Shown: positions 47,522 to 57,709, counted from the stretch's first letter. The stretch is 64,000 nt of DNA from Anabaena sphaerica FACHB-251 (GCF_014696825.1 NZ_JACJQU010000009.1:62001-126000); one strand, 5' to 3'. Made by a program: numbers and translations. The notes: a model not told the origin generated them from the sequence alone.

Positions 47522-48835
47522 TTAAACACGACCTCTGAGGAATTGCTGCATTTCATTAGAAGTTGGAGACATTTCAATAGCTGTCTCCTCAGTAATGCGA
47601 CCTTCTTGATAAAGATTGAATAGCGACTGATTCATGGTAATCATGCCATCAAAGCTGGCTTGTTTCATCAATTCCGTAATTTCATCATATTTACCATCTT
47701 TAATCCATTCTTTGACAGCCTCAGTGTTAATCAGGATGTCGTGGAAAGCTGCTCGTTTGCCATCGGTCGTGCGGCACAAACCCTGGGCAATTACTGCCAC
47801 CAAAGACTCAGAAATTGCCACCCGCATTGCATCCTGTTCGTCACCAGAGTACAAATTGAGAATCCGTTCAATAGTTTTCACCGCACTATTAGTGTGCAAT
47901 GTTCCCATCACCAAGTGACCAGTTTGTGCCGCTTTTAGAGCAGTATTCACAGTTTCTTTATCCCGCATTTCCCCCACCAGAATTAAATCCGGGTCTTCCC
48001 GCAAGGCTGCTTTCAGGGCATTGTCAAACTTGCGGGTGTGCATTCCGACTTCCCGCTGCTTAACCAAAGACTTGCGACTTTGGTGGACAAATTCAATTGG
48101 ATCTTCAATGGTGATGATGTGCTTGGGCATCTCTCTATTAATGTAGTCAACCATCGCCGCCATCGTCGTGGATTTACCAGAACCAGTGGGGCCAGTCACC
48201 AAAATCAACCCTTTGTGATAATGGCAAATATCCCGAAAAACTGGCGGTAATCTCAATTGATCCATTGATAATATTTTTAACGGGATTAACCGCAACACCA
48301 TTGCATAGCCCCGAAGGGAGTCAAAAACATTAATCCGTATACGGGCAAACTCGTACTGAGTCGCACCGTCAAATTCCAGATTGTCTTGAAAGCGTTGGAT
48401 TTCTGCATCTGTCATGATCTCCCGCAACCAATTGATAAAAGTAGCTTTATCAACTTCTGGATAATTCGTTGTTTGAATTTCTCCTTTGTTACGGAAGCGG
48501 GGTATTTCACCTATACCCACGTGAACGTCAGAAAATCCCTGCTCAAAAGCTTCATGAATCAACTGTGATAAGGTTAATCCCGAAGGCTTTGGAGGAGTAG
48601 CTGGAGTATTTGACATTGGCGGTGGTGCCACTGGACGTTGCGTTGCCCCTGGTGGTGGTGGTGCATTGTTCGTAGGGGAATTAGCTCTCCTCTCTGCTGG
48701 TATCTGCAACAGTTGTGTAGTATTGCGTTGTGTAACAGATGTTACCATTGGTGGGGCTGGTGGTGCAGGTGGGGCTGGTGGCGCTGGTGGTGCAGGTGGT
48801 ACTGGTGGTAGATTGCGAGATTGAGATTCTGTCAT
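47522..48835 (-). CDS. PilT-type twitching-motility ATPase with proline-rich N-terminus
   Basis: 437 residues from the ATG at 48835 (a TTG at 48859 adds eight). An N-terminal low-complexity segment of PPAP repeats precedes the secretion-ATPase core: Walker A GPTGSGKST, Asp box HIITIEDPIEF, Walker B ALREDPDLILVGEMRD and His box GTLHTNSA. It retracts type IV pili, driving twitching motility and DNA uptake. It is not in a pilB-pilT-pilC cluster here and is more likely a PilT2-type paralogue. The Pro-rich leader is unusual and may contact a membrane partner. Confidence 0.88.
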   Translation of the reverse strand: MTESQSRNLPPVPPAPPAPPAPPAPPAPPMVTSVTQRNTTQLLQIPAERRANSPTNNAPPPPGATQRPVAPPPMSNTPATPPKPSGLTLSQLIHEAFEQGFSDVHVGIGEIPRFRNKGEIQTTNYPEVDKATFINWLREIMTDAEIQRFQDNLEFDGATQYEFARIRINVFDSLRGYAMVLRLIPLKILSMDQLRLPPVFRDICHYHKGLILVTGPTGSGKSTTMAAMVDYINREMPKHIITIEDPIEFVHQSRKSLVKQREVGMHTRKFDNALKAALREDPDLILVGEMRDKETVNTALKAAQTGHLVMGTLHTNSAVKTIERILNLYSGDEQDAMRVAISESLVAVIAQGLCRTTDGKRAAFHDILINTEAVKEWIKDGKYDEITELMKQASFDGMITMNQSLFNLYQEGRITEETAIEMSPTSNEMQQFLRGRV

Positions 48836-49584
48836 ATTATCTTCAACTTGGGTAGGCAAAAAATTAGATCAAGAATTAATTTCCTGGTGAACTACAGAAA
48901 ACACCATATGTGTTTTGTTTCGCTGCTAATTCCAGGATTTATCAGTTATATACAAATTCTTTAATCAATATAACCTTGTTTTACACAGGTTAATCTTCAG
49001 TAGCATTACGCAAATATTGTAGCAATAGACCGTACTTCATAACAGCTTAAATCTAAGCTAGGGGAATTTTATAGCAGAAGGCAAGAGGCAATAGGCAATA
49101 GGCAAGAGTAAAACCCTTGTTATTCTCTGGTTTCAAGGACTAATCATGTCCTAATTATCCTGGCTACAGCTATAAGACTCTAAATGAGAAATATTTTGCC
49201 TATTTCACCTCAAAATCCCAACAAAATCATTAGCAAATAATTTTTCCAGCCCTGTTGGAGAATTATGAGAAGCAATCCTAATTTTTATAAGAAATGTTAA
49301 GCAAGGTGAGACATAGGTTTTGGGGATCAGCTTTTGCTTCTTCTATCCACAAGGGTCTATTCCTCAAGATATAGGCTCAACCAAGACTGACTCCAGAAAC
49401 GGGTATTAGACTTGATATTCATAATTACAAAAAATTAAGTGTAAAGTTTAGTAAAGAAATGCTCATCTTTCCCGCAGGTTTCTATATACTGGATTTCACT
49501 GAATCAAAACAGTTAACTCGTAAACAGCGAGCCACAACTGAAATTCAACTTTAAACTTTGCTGTGTAATTTGGGAGGAAAAGTC
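48836..49584. other. Divergent intergenic region with one MITE copy
   Basis: About 750 bases between the PilT-type gene and the membrane-protein gene at 49585. It contains the second 105-bp repeat (49070-49174). The remainder is AT-rich and should hold both promoters. No gene is recognised. Confidence 0.5.
49070..49174. mobile_element. 105-bp TA-flanked MITE-like repeat, copy 2
   Basis: TATAGCAGAAGG ... CTACAGCTATA, identical in length to the copy at 28018-28122 and differing at about three positions, in the same orientation. Confidence 0.7.
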
Positions 49585-49956
49585 ATGGTTTCGGCTCAAA
49601 GCTCTAATCAAGGGAAGACCTACTCCTTGTTGATGATTAAAAGCTTTTTAATCTGGACTTTCACATTGGCAGTATGTCTGTTGGTTGTCGGTTTTCCATT
49701 GGTTGTTGTTATGGCTACGGTCGGATGCCTGTTGTCGATTATCTTGCAATCTGTAATGCCTGTGAGTGCAGTGTTGCTGGTAGCAGGTGGTTTAATAATG
49801 TTCAACGTTCTGACAGTTTTGATCGTGGCTGGTGTACTAACTTCTAAAGGTGTTCATCCCAAAGAAGTTAAATGGTTAAGCTGGCTGCATGGTGAAGCAG
49901 ACAAAGTGCAGTCCACCATTTATGCTGCTTGTCCTTTAACTTGTGAACTCAAATAG
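49585..49956 (+). CDS. Small membrane protein, unknown function
   Basis: 123 residues from the ATG at 49585, chosen because GGGAGGAAAA lies just upstream; the frame extends to a TTG at 49558. Three hydrophobic segments lie at ~16-36, ~40-60 and ~63-87. A soluble C-terminal tail follows (GVHPKEVKWLSWLHGEADKV, then CPLTC). No known family is recognised. It ends just before a clean terminator, so it is a monocistronic unit. Confidence 0.7.
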   Translation: MVSAQSSNQGKTYSLLMIKSFLIWTFTLAVCLLVVGFPLVVVMATVGCLLSIILQSVMPVSAVLLVAGGLIMFNVLTVLIVAGVLTSKGVHPKEVKWLSWLHGEADKVQSTIYAACPLTCELK

Positions 49957-49990
49957 TTAACATTGCTAAATTCGACAAACAGTGCATCTG

Positions 49991-50011
49991 CCCGGTTAAG
50001 CCGGGTTTTTT
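49991..50011 (+). terminator. Intrinsic terminator
   Basis: CCCGG/CCGGG stem with a TTAAG loop followed by six T residues, 34 nt after the stop of the small membrane-protein gene. Confidence 0.85.
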
Positions 50012-50083
50012 CATTTTTAAGGGAACTCTTAACAGGAAGACGTTTTTTAATTTTTAATTGTTGTCAGTTGTCTAATGACTAGG

Positions 50084-50240
50084 GAACAGGGAACAGGGAA
50101 CAGGGAACAGGGAACTCTTAACAGGAAGAAGTTTTTTATTTTTTATTTTTTATTTTTTATTTTTTATTTTTTAATTGTTGTCAGTTGTCTAATGTCTAAT
50201 GTCTAATGTCTAATGACTAATGACTAATAACTAATGACTA
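50084..50240. repeat. Three consecutive heptanucleotide tracts
   Basis: GGGAACA units (~50084-50113), TTTTTTA units (~50130-50172) and (T)GACTAA/GTCTAAT units (~50185-50246). The last tract runs into the ATG of wecB, so the start codon is part of the repeat. Confidence 0.85.
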
Positions 50241-51353
50241 ATGACTAAAAAAGTTGGCATTATTTTAGGTACTCGTCCAGAGGCCATTAAACTAGCACCA
50301 GTAATTCAGGTTTTCCAAAGTTCTCCAGATTTGGAAGTGCAGGTCATTCTCACTGGACAACATCGGGAGATGGTTGCACAGGTAATGCAACTGTTCAAGC
50401 TCAAGGCAGATCACAATTTAGAGATTATGCAGCCACAACAATCTCTGAATGATATTACCTGTCGGAGTTTGCAAGGTTTAGAAGCTTTATTTAGAGAACA
50501 AAAGCTAGATTTAGTTATAGTCCAGGGAGATACGACAACTGCTTTTGCAGCAGCTTTGGCAGCTTTTTATCAAAAAATTCCTGTCGGTCACGTTGAAGCA
50601 GGGTTAAGAACTGATGACTTATTTAACCCTTATCCAGAAGAAGCTAATAGAAGGTTAATTTCCCAAATCACGCAGTTACATTTTGCTCCTACTTCCCTCG
50701 CGGTGGAGAATTTGCAAGCTTCTGGTGTGTTGGGGGAAATTCACCTGACGGGTAATACGGTGATTGATGCGTTGTTGAATGTGGCTGCAACTAACCCAGC
50801 TTGTGATATACCGAATTTAAACTGGGGTGAATATCGGACTATTTTGGCCACAGTGCATCGTCGGGAAAATTGGGGTGAACCACTGCAAGCGATCGCTCAA
50901 TCATTTTTACAAATTTTAAATCAGTTTCCTGATACAGCCTTATTACTACCATTGCACAGGAATCCCACCGTTAGAGAACCGTTACAGCATCTGTTAGGTG
51001 ATCATCCGCGAATTTTCTTGACAGAACCATTAGATTATGCTGAATTAGTAGGGGCAATTGGGCGATCGCACCTATTATTAACAGACTCCGGTGGTTTACA
51101 AGAAGAAGCTCCCAGTCTCGGTAAACCTGTGTTAGTTCTTAGAGACACCACAGAAAGACCAGAAGCAGTCACCGCAGGTACAGCTAAATTAGTAGGAACC
51201 GAAACTGAAAGTATTGTTGCAGCTGCAAGTGAGTTACTTAGTAACCCAGAAGCATATACAGCAATGGCTAATGCAATTAACCCCTTTGGTGATGGTCATG
51301 CAGCAGAACGTATTTTGGAAATTGTGAGAAATTATTTGAGAATGGGTGATTAG
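50241..51353 (+). CDS. wecB: UDP-N-acetylglucosamine 2-epimerase (non-hydrolysing)
   Basis: Interconverts UDP-GlcNAc and UDP-ManNAc for surface polysaccharides. 370 residues, typical length. Conserved segments include GIILGTRPEAIKLAPVI, VQGDTTTAFAAALAAFY, GHVEAGLRTDD, PYPEEANRR, TVHRRENWG and LLTDSGGLQEEAPSLGKPVL, all standard for WecB/MnaA. The ATG at 50241 lies inside the last unit of a TGACTAA tract, and no Shine-Dalgarno sequence is visible, so translation initiation may be weak or lie slightly elsewhere. Confidence 0.95.
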   Translation: MTKKVGIILGTRPEAIKLAPVIQVFQSSPDLEVQVILTGQHREMVAQVMQLFKLKADHNLEIMQPQQSLNDITCRSLQGLEALFREQKLDLVIVQGDTTTAFAAALAAFYQKIPVGHVEAGLRTDDLFNPYPEEANRRLISQITQLHFAPTSLAVENLQASGVLGEIHLTGNTVIDALLNVAATNPACDIPNLNWGEYRTILATVHRRENWGEPLQAIAQSFLQILNQFPDTALLLPLHRNPTVREPLQHLLGDHPRIFLTEPLDYAELVGAIGRSHLLLTDSGGLQEEAPSLGKPVLVLRDTTERPEAVTAGTAKLVGTETESIVAAASELLSNPEAYTAMANAINPFGDGHAAERILEIVRNYLRMGD

Positions 51354-51433
51354 TAATTGGTAATTGGTGATTGGTGATTGGAAAAACTTTGCTTCGCTAT
51401 TTCCTATTATCTGTCACCTCTCACCTATTCCCA

Positions 51434-52036
51434 CTAACTAATACCCAAAGCCCTGCGAGTGGAAGGACCAACTACACCATCTACAAGTAGACCATTTCTT
51501 CTTTGAAAATTGCGGACTTGGTAAGCAGTATTTGGTCCATAAACACCATCAACTCTTATCCCTAAAGCTCTTTGAACGACTCTGACTCGCTCACCTCTAG
51601 CTCCCTGTCTTAGCAAAACTCGACCACCAACACCAGTACCAGGACGACCATGAGATGTCCCCGGATTCATACCCAGCCATCTTTCCGCAACATAATATCC
51701 TTGGTAACGTCCAGAAGTAATTTGAGCAAAACCATTTGTTACATTTCCTGTACTCCCAATGTTTGTGCCGTTAGGTACACAAGCTACAGATGAATTACCA
51801 GCACTAGGACCCCTGCGGATATATAAACAATTACCATTAGTTCTGACGTATTCTGCTGAAGCTTGCTGCATTTGGGAAGCCGCAGCCAGCAAGACAGTTA
51901 CACCAGCTAAAGTCAACCAAGCAGAAGACTTCAGTAATTTTTGCCAATTAAATTGCAATTTAGGTAGGTTCAATTCCACATTAACGGGAGTCTCTTCATT
52001 AGCCATGTACATATAGGAATAAGCCATATATTCCAT
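51434..52036 (-). CDS. Membrane-anchored SH3b and peptidoglycan-binding protein
   Basis: 200 residues; AAAGGAG is placed 8 nt before the ATG at 52036. A membrane segment lies near 38-55 (AWLTLAGVTVLLAAASQM). An SH3b-like domain follows at ~62-120 (NCLYIRRGPSAGNSSV), then a peptidoglycan_binding_1 domain at ~135-200 (GERVRVVQRALGIRVDGVYG, FQRRNGLLVDGVVG). It should sit at the cell wall with its domains in the periplasm. No catalytic domain is attached; it may tether or regulate a wall enzyme. Confidence 0.82.
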   Translation of the reverse strand: MEYMAYSYMYMANEETPVNVELNLPKLQFNWQKLLKSSAWLTLAGVTVLLAAASQMQQASAEYVRTNGNCLYIRRGPSAGNSSVACVPNGTNIGSTGNVTNGFAQITSGRYQGYYVAERWLGMNPGTSHGRPGTGVGGRVLLRQGARGERVRVVQRALGIRVDGVYGPNTAYQVRNFQRRNGLLVDGVVGPSTRRALGIS

Positions 52037-52223
52037 GATTTTCTGCTCCTTTATGTAAATACTTGGGATATTGCAAACAGTGATGTTGCTTTTTTCTAGA
52101 TTTAATCCAGATGTATTTTATACTCTTTAATTAGCAGAATTGTTGACACCATATACCGCCCTTTAAACTGTCACAATACCGTATTTTTAACGAAATCATA
52201 ACTTACTGAACTAAACAGTAATT

Positions 52224-53087
52224 TTAATTGCCAGCGTTATCGAAAGTATCAAAACTATCAGAACGAATCTGACTACCATTCCGCCATACTTCTACCTTTT
52301 CTGGACTAACTAAGTATGAAAAAGAACCGTTATCTGCGCGATATTTGTTTGTACCAACATTCCAAGCAGCTATCTTGACAGGTTTGCTGGTATCTTGCTT
52401 TGATTGTCCAATGTAAAACAGTTGACCGTTTTCTTCACAGACTTGAACACGAATTTTTGCAGTCTCGCCTGTGATCACTGTCATCCCAGCGCATTCAGCA
52501 TCAGCTTTTACAGGTGCAATAGTTACGGGAATTGGTTGTGAAGGTGAAACAGGTTTATCTAATGGTAGTTTGGCAGTGGTTGAGGAGGATAAAAGTCGCA
52601 TAGGATCAACTGCTAACCGACGATCTCGATAAAATTCAAAATGTAAATGAGGGGCTGTACTATTACCTGTAGATCCCATTTCTGCAATCACTTGGCCTTG
52701 AGTAACCGTTTGACCTTTGCTAACTAACAAACGATTATTGTGACCATAGACTGTCACACTACCATCAGGATGCTTGATTTCAATAAAATTACCTAAACCC
52801 CAATCATCCCAACCAGCTTTAACTACTGTACCAGATGCAGCCGCAACAATAGGAGTACCAATAGCACCCGCAATATCAATTCCTTCGTGTCGATGTTTGC
52901 GGAAACCTTGAGAAACAATGCCGTGAGTAGGCCAGATTAGGTTAATACCAAGTAAGGGTGTTTGCTTAACTGGGGAAGCTTTGACTGTCTGAGGTGACGC
53001 AGATGTAGTGGTACTTAAACCAGATGTTAAAGAGATAAACCCAATCAAACTATAAGTACACAACCGAGAAAGAGTATTTTTTTTCAT
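52224..53087 (-). CDS. Exported M23-family (LytM) metallopeptidase
   Basis: 287 residues. A signal peptide lies at 1-30. The LytM core at ~50-160 has GFRKHRHEGIDIAG (zinc His and Asp), VTVYGHNNRL and HLHFEFYRDRR (HxH). All zinc ligands are present, so it probably cleaves peptidoglycan cross-links or activates amidases. The C-terminal ~100 residues have a separate beta-rich domain with three Cys. It lies about 190 bp upstream of the peptidoglycan-binding gene on the same strand; a wall-remodelling pair is plausible. Confidence 0.88.
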   Translation of the reverse strand: MKKNTLSRLCTYSLIGFISLTSGLSTTTSASPQTVKASPVKQTPLLGINLIWPTHGIVSQGFRKHRHEGIDIAGAIGTPIVAAASGTVVKAGWDDWGLGNFIEIKHPDGSVTVYGHNNRLLVSKGQTVTQGQVIAEMGSTGNSTAPHLHFEFYRDRRLAVDPMRLLSSSTTAKLPLDKPVSPSQPIPVTIAPVKADAECAGMTVITGETAKIRVQVCEENGQLFYIGQSKQDTSKPVKIAAWNVGTNKYRADNGSFSYLVSPEKVEVWRNGSQIRSDSFDTFDNAGN

Positions 53088-53584
53088 AAAAAACTCTAGA
53101 GTTCTTTATTTGCTGTTTCAGCATCACTCAGCTAACATCAGGAAAATTGTTACCGTTATCCCAGGTGACAGGGTTAAAAGTTTGTTGTGTCTAAATTTTA
53201 TCGTCAACTGTATTATTTATGATTCACCTCTTGACAAATTTGTTACCAGAGATTATACTTTTATTATAATGAGAATCTGTGCGCCCATATATACAAGTAT
53301 ATAGAGTTTTATTTTTTGCACATCATTATTTTCCACCACATTCTGTTTTTGATCATCTTCCTGTAAGTAGAATCCAAAGCCTTGAATTACTAAAATAACA
53401 AGATTTACATGATCTCATAATTGTTTAATTATACAGAAATTCGGATATCTATATATTCTCAAAATCAGGGAAGAAAAAGCCCACAAATTAGCAGAAATGT
53501 TAAAGAGTTTAGGTGTTGATCCTGAAAGTTTAAGTTAGTTAACGTTTTGCAGAGACGTTGGCGCTAACGTCTCTACATTATTAA
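53088..53584. other. Intergenic region with remnants
   Basis: AT-rich. At 53467-53538 (+ strand) a short frame EEKAHKLAEMLKSLGVDPES resembles the C-terminal end of Uma2-family proteins and is probably a gene scrap. At 53551-53577 an inverted repeat AGAGACGTT/AACGTCTCT, a common dispersed repeat, lies just past the glgA stop and could end its transcript. Confidence 0.5.
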
Positions 53585-55027
53585 TTAGGATTTACCATTA
53601 GCCTCAGTTAAAATTAACTCTGGTGCTGGTGCTGTTTCTTCTTCTTCTTGTGGTGGTAAACCATACATTGAGCGATAGAGATTATCGTACTGTTTAGCAG
53701 ATTCATACCAACTGAAGTTTTGGCTCATACCCCGTTTTTGTAATTCTTGCCATTGGGGTTTGAAACGGAAACCTTCCCAAGCCCGAATCATACAGGTAAA
53801 CAAATCTAAAGGTTCGTAGCGGTCAAAACAATAACCTGTACCTGCGTTATTTACGGGGTCATAGTGGGTTACTGTGTCTACTAATCCCCCTGTACGACGG
53901 ACAATAGGTACAGAACCGTAACGTAAAGCCATCATTTGGCTGATACCGCAAGGTTCAAAACGACTAGGCATTAAGAAGGCATCAGTACCAGCATAGATGC
54001 GACGGGAAAGAGCATCATTATAAAGTAAGTAAGTTGCCATTCTGCCAGGGTAGCGGGATGCTAACTGCCACATTTGGGTTTCATAATAGCGATCGCCTGT
54101 TCCCAACAAAACAAACTGGGCATCTGTATAAGCCATGAAGCGATCAAGAATTTGCAAAACCAAATCCAGACCCTTTTGTTCTACCAACCTACTCACCATG
54201 CCAATTAAAAAGGCACCAGAGTTAACTTCTAACCCCATTTCTTCTTGCAAGGCAATTTTGTTAGCTTTGCGTTTGTCTAGGGTATCGGTGGTGAAAGTTT
54301 GAGTGATGTATTTATCATTGGCAGGGTTATAAACTTCAGTATCTATACCGTTGATAATCCCTGATAACTTGCCGCCAATAAAGGATAGCAAACCTTCGAT
54401 TTGTTCACCATAAGCAGGGGTTTTGATTTGCTCTGCATAGGTGGGGGAAACTGTATTTACCCTGTCAGCAAACTGCACGGCGGCAGCCATGGTATTGTGA
54501 CCTTGCATATACCAAGGACACCAAGTAATTTTCTCCAAATACCAACGCCACGGACCTTGATAAGCCAGGTTATGAATGGTAAATACGGTGGTAATATCTG
54601 GGGATTGGTTTAACCACACGGGCAACATTCCTGTGTGCCAATCGTGACAATGGACAATTTCTGGCTTCCAGTAATTCCAACAAAATTCCGCTGCACCATT
54701 GGAGAATAAGGTAAACCGCCAATCTTCATCCTCTCCACCATAAATGCGGCGGGGAGTGAAAGCAGGATGTCCAAATAAATACAAAGGAACATCAGTACCA
54801 GGCAGAACACTTTCGTAAACTGCAAAGTCCTGAAACATGGCATATCCCTTCCAAATAGGTTCTGAGGGAATCTCCATCTTGTCGGGTAGAAAGCCATAGT
54901 AAGGCAAGAATATCCTAACATCATGCCCCATTTGTCTTAAGACTTTGGGTAATGCACCCACAACATCACCCATTCCACCTACTTTGGCAATGGGAGCAGC
55001 TTCAGCTGCAACAAATAGAATCCGCAT
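53585..55027 (-). CDS. glgA: Glycogen synthase GlgA
   Basis: Transfers glucose from ADP-glucose to glycogen. 480 residues of the GT5 family. [14 protein letters not shown] is the KxGG ADP-glucose site; [17 protein letters not shown] and [21 protein letters not shown] are all conserved. The start [18 protein letters not shown] is standard. The C-terminal ~15 residues ([13 protein letters not shown]) form a short acidic extension. hemC lies upstream on the same strand across 103 bp holding a GGGAACA heptamer tract. The GH13 enzyme at 22534 may act in the same glucan metabolism. Confidence 0.95.
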   Translation of the reverse strand: MRILFVAAEAAPIAKVGGMGDVVGALPKVLRQMGHDVRIFLPYYGFLPDKMEIPSEPIWKGYAMFQDFAVYESVLPGTDVPLYLFGHPAFTPRRIYGGEDEDWRFTLFSNGAAEFCWNYWKPEIVHCHDWHTGMLPVWLNQSPDITTVFTIHNLAYQGPWRWYLEKITWCPWYMQGHNTMAAAVQFADRVNTVSPTYAEQIKTPAYGEQIEGLLSFIGGKLSGIINGIDTEVYNPANDKYITQTFTTDTLDKRKANKIALQEEMGLEVNSGAFLIGMVSRLVEQKGLDLVLQILDRFMAYTDAQFVLLGTGDRYYETQMWQLASRYPGRMATYLLYNDALSRRIYAGTDAFLMPSRFEPCGISQMMALRYGSVPIVRRTGGLVDTVTHYDPVNNAGTGYCFDRYEPLDLFTCMIRAWEGFRFKPQWQELQKRGMSQNFSWYESAKQYDNLYRSMYGLPPQEEEETAPAPELILTEANGKS

Positions 55028-55057
55028 GGTATTTATTGGTAATTGGGAATTGGAAAA

Positions 55058-55095
55058 GAAGGGAACAGGTAACAGGGAACAGGGAACAGGTTCAG
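55058..55095. repeat. GGGAACA heptanucleotide tract
   Basis: GGGAACAGG(T)AACAGGGAACAGGG units between glgA and hemC. Same unit as at 50084, 58398 and (inverted) 58676. Confidence 0.8.
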
Positions 55096-55130
55096 AATTT
55101 TCTCCTCATCTCCCCATCTCCCCAGTCACC

Positions 55131-56099
55131 TTATGAACCACGTTGGATTTCGGTGAAGATTGCTTCTAGAATTTCTGTGGCTCCTTGTTGTCGCAAGGTG
55201 TTTGCTAGTTGTGTGCCTATTTTTTCGGCATCTTTAGCCAAGCCAGTCACAGTATCTTTCACCAGTTTTTGACCATCTACACTAGCTACAATACCTGTTA
55301 GTGTTAAATTTTCACCAACTACTTCTGTGTTTACACCAATGGGTACTTGACAACCGCCTTCTAAAGAGCGGAGGAAAGCGCGTTCTGCTAAACAGCGATC
55401 GCGTGTTTGTGGATGTTCAATGGCTTTGAGAATGGTGATGAGTTCGGTATCATCCGCACGGCATTCTATACCCAAAGCGCCTTGTCCAACGGCATGGAGA
55501 GAAATTTCTGCGGGTAAAATTTGGTGAATGCGATCGCTCATTTCCAATCTTTCTAAACCAGCTACCGCTAAAATCAAAGCATCATATTCACCTTTATCCA
55601 GTTTCTCCATGCGTGTAATTAAGTTCCCACGCACATCTTTAAATTGAAAATGGGGAAATTGACTGCGTAACTGTGCCAATCTTCGCAGAGAAGAAGTACC
55701 AATCACAGCACCCTCTGGCAGAGTGTCGATAGTCTGGCCTTTGTGTTTTTCATGCAATACCAACGCATCAGCTGGGTTTTCCCGTTCTGTAATTGCTGCT
55801 AGTGCTAAACCTTCTGGTAAGTTAGTAGGCAGATCTTTGAGAGAATGAACCGCAAAATCAATCTCTTGATTGATCATTCCCAATTCCAGTTCTTTGGTAA
55901 ATAATCCTTTATCGCCAATTTTGGCCAATGCTACATCCAGGATTTTGTCGCCTTGGGTAGACATGGTATGGACTTCAAAAGTCACATCAGGAAAGTTTTT
56001 CTCAAGTTGCTCTCTTACCCAGTATGTTTGAACTAGAGCAAGTTGGCTTTTACGTGAACCAATACGAATAGTGCGGGGAGGACTAGAAACTGAAGTCAT
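55131..56099 (-). CDS. hemC: Porphobilinogen deaminase (hydroxymethylbilane synthase)
   Basis: Polymerises four porphobilinogen units to hydroxymethylbilane in tetrapyrrole synthesis. 322 residues from the ATG at 56099; an upstream start at 56132 adds 11 residues not typical of the family. [23 protein letters not shown]-type ([14 protein letters not shown]), [26 protein letters not shown], and [10 protein letters not shown] with the Cys that holds the dipyrromethane cofactor are all present. This supplies the heme and chlorophyll pathway; chlP elsewhere in the window acts at its end. Confidence 0.95.
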   Translation of the reverse strand: MTSVSSPPRTIRIGSRKSQLALVQTYWVREQLEKNFPDVTFEVHTMSTQGDKILDVALAKIGDKGLFTKELELGMINQEIDFAVHSLKDLPTNLPEGLALAAITERENPADALVLHEKHKGQTIDTLPEGAVIGTSSLRRLAQLRSQFPHFQFKDVRGNLITRMEKLDKGEYDALILAVAGLERLEMSDRIHQILPAEISLHAVGQGALGIECRADDTELITILKAIEHPQTRDRCLAERAFLRSLEGGCQVPIGVNTEVVGENLTLTGIVASVDGQKLVKDTVTGLAKDAEKIGTQLANTLRQQGATEILEAIFTEIQRGS

Positions 56100-56277
56100 A
56101 AAACTATATGTCAAACCAGGCGGTAAATTCACATTTATCTAGACTACCGCAGGGAGTGACGCACTGGATTATATAAGACTGATGACAAAGGATTTTATGG
56201 GAGAATTGCTTTACATTTATTTACAAAATTGCCAGCTTGACTGAATATGCACTAGCAGATGCATTCGTTATTTTCCC

Positions 56278-56628
56278 CTGGGTTGTACAACCTTCCGTAC
56301 ACAAGCAAAAAGAGGAGAAGTAGAACTTGACGAATCCTATTGTATAGGCACAGAAAAGGAAGTTCCTGATATTGCCAAGGTTATAATCACCATTGGGGGA
56401 GTTGATAAATTATAAGTCTATCAAAGATTGGGTGTGTGGGAAGTTTGGTTTTTTCAAAATAATCAATTTGCCATTTATCATCTGCGTGATCAAAGTTATG
56501 AACTGGTTTCACAAAGTGAGTTACTGCCAAATTTAGATTTGCAAATCTTGGTTTAATATGTAGTAGCAGATGATGCTTTCGGTGCGGCGCTGGAATTTCG
56601 GGAGAAAATGAAAGAAATGGCAGGCTAA
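56278..56628 (+). pseudogene. Uma2-family (DUF820) pseudogene
   Basis: One frame reads GCTTFRTQAKRGEVELDESY, then CIGTEKEVPDIA, VYQRLGVWEVWFFQNNQFA and AALEFREKMKEMAG, all matching Uma2 proteins. It is interrupted by TAA at 56413-56415 and TAA at 56554-56556 and lacks the N-terminal third. The first stop follows DKL, where relatives usually have Glu, consistent with a GAA-to-TAA change. The intact relative in the window is at 39140. Confidence 0.85.
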
Positions 56629-56734
56629 AAAATTTACTAGACTAGAGGTAAGACATACCTTGGAGAGAAGTTTAAATTTTATAGGTATGCTAAGAATAAC
56701 TTGGTATTTTCCTTAACCCTATTATTTCCTACCC

Positions 56735-57709
56735 ATGAATCGTACCGCTTGTCTTATTTTTAATCCAGTTGCGGGTCAGGGTGATCCAGAATTAGAACTA
56801 GCTCAGATTAGGTCAATATTAGAACCAGAAATTGATTTAGATATTTATCTAACCACCGAAGAACTAGATGCTGACGAACTCGCACGTGCAGCAGTGGAAA
56901 GGGGAGTAGAAGCGATTATTGCTTCTGGAGGAGATGGTACATTATCAGCAGCAGCGGAAGCAGTAATTAATACTGATATACCCTTCGGTATTATTTCACG
57001 GGGAACAGCAAATGCTTTTGCCACAGCTTTAAATATTCCTGATACAATTGATGCCGCTTGTCAAACAATTTTACAAGGCAAAATCTGGACAGTAGATGTA
57101 GCCGCTTGCAATGATCGGCCCATGGTATTATTGGCAGGTATTGGTTTTGAAGCAGAAACTGTAGAAAAAGCAAACAGGGAAGCTAAGAATCGCTTTGGGA
57201 TGATGGCGTATATCTTGGCAGGAATTCAAGAACTGCAAAATTTACAAAGATTTGCCGTGGAGATTGAAACAGAAGATAAGATAATTAAAACTATTGCTTC
57301 AGCGGTGACAGTAGCTAATGCTGCACCTCCCACTTCAGTTTTAGCCCAAGGACCAGCGGGGATTATTTTTGATGATGGATTGTTAGATTTAACGATTGTA
57401 GCACCAGCGACTAAAACAGGTGCGATCGCTGCCACATTTCATTTATTTCAAACCGCTTCTTCAGGTACACCAGTTGAAAGGAATGACATTGGTTACTTGC
57501 GAGCCAAACAATTTAAAATCACAACTGACCCACAGCAGAAAGTAGTTATAGATGGGGAAATAGTCGGCACAACTCCTGTGGAAATTAAGTGTATACCAGC
57601 AGGTCTAAAGATTTTTGTTCCATTTGTAAAAGAAGAAATTCCAACAGAAAAATTAGAGGGACTGCCTAACTTAACTGTGGAAATAAAACACTCATCTCCA
57701 GATAACTAA
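56735..57709 (+). CDS. YegS/BmrU-type lipid (diacylglycerol) kinase
   Basis: 324 residues. FNPVAGQG and the nucleotide loop ASGGDGTLSAAAEAVI with GIISRGTANAFA are the defining motifs of the DAGK catalytic domain. The C-terminal half contains LLAGIGFEAETVEKA and KVVIDGEIVGTTP, as in YegS. It phosphorylates a lipid such as diacylglycerol or a related alcohol at the membrane. The substrate is not fixed by sequence. It overlaps the convergent gene at 57706 by 4 bp at their stop codons. Confidence 0.9.
   Translation: MNRTACLIFNPVAGQGDPELELAQIRSILEPEIDLDIYLTTEELDADELARAAVERGVEAIIASGGDGTLSAAAEAVINTDIPFGIISRGTANAFATALNIPDTIDAACQTILQGKIWTVDVAACNDRPMVLLAGIGFEAETVEKANREAKNRFGMMAYILAGIQELQNLQRFAVEIETEDKIIKTIASAVTVANAAPPTSVLAQGPAGIIFDDGLLDLTIVAPATKTGAIAATFHLFQTASSGTPVERNDIGYLRAKQFKITTDPQQKVVIDGEIVGTTPVEIKCIPAGLKIFVPFVKEEIPTEKLEGLPNLTVEIKHSSPDN

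Noticed and set aside
50084-50240. Regular short repeats that could suggest a CRISPR array
   Set aside because: Units are 7 bp, directly adjacent, without unique spacers or cas genes. They are heptanucleotide tandem repeats.
54401-55272. Several open frames antisense to glgA and hemC
   Set aside because: They lie wholly inside strongly recognised genes and show no family features.
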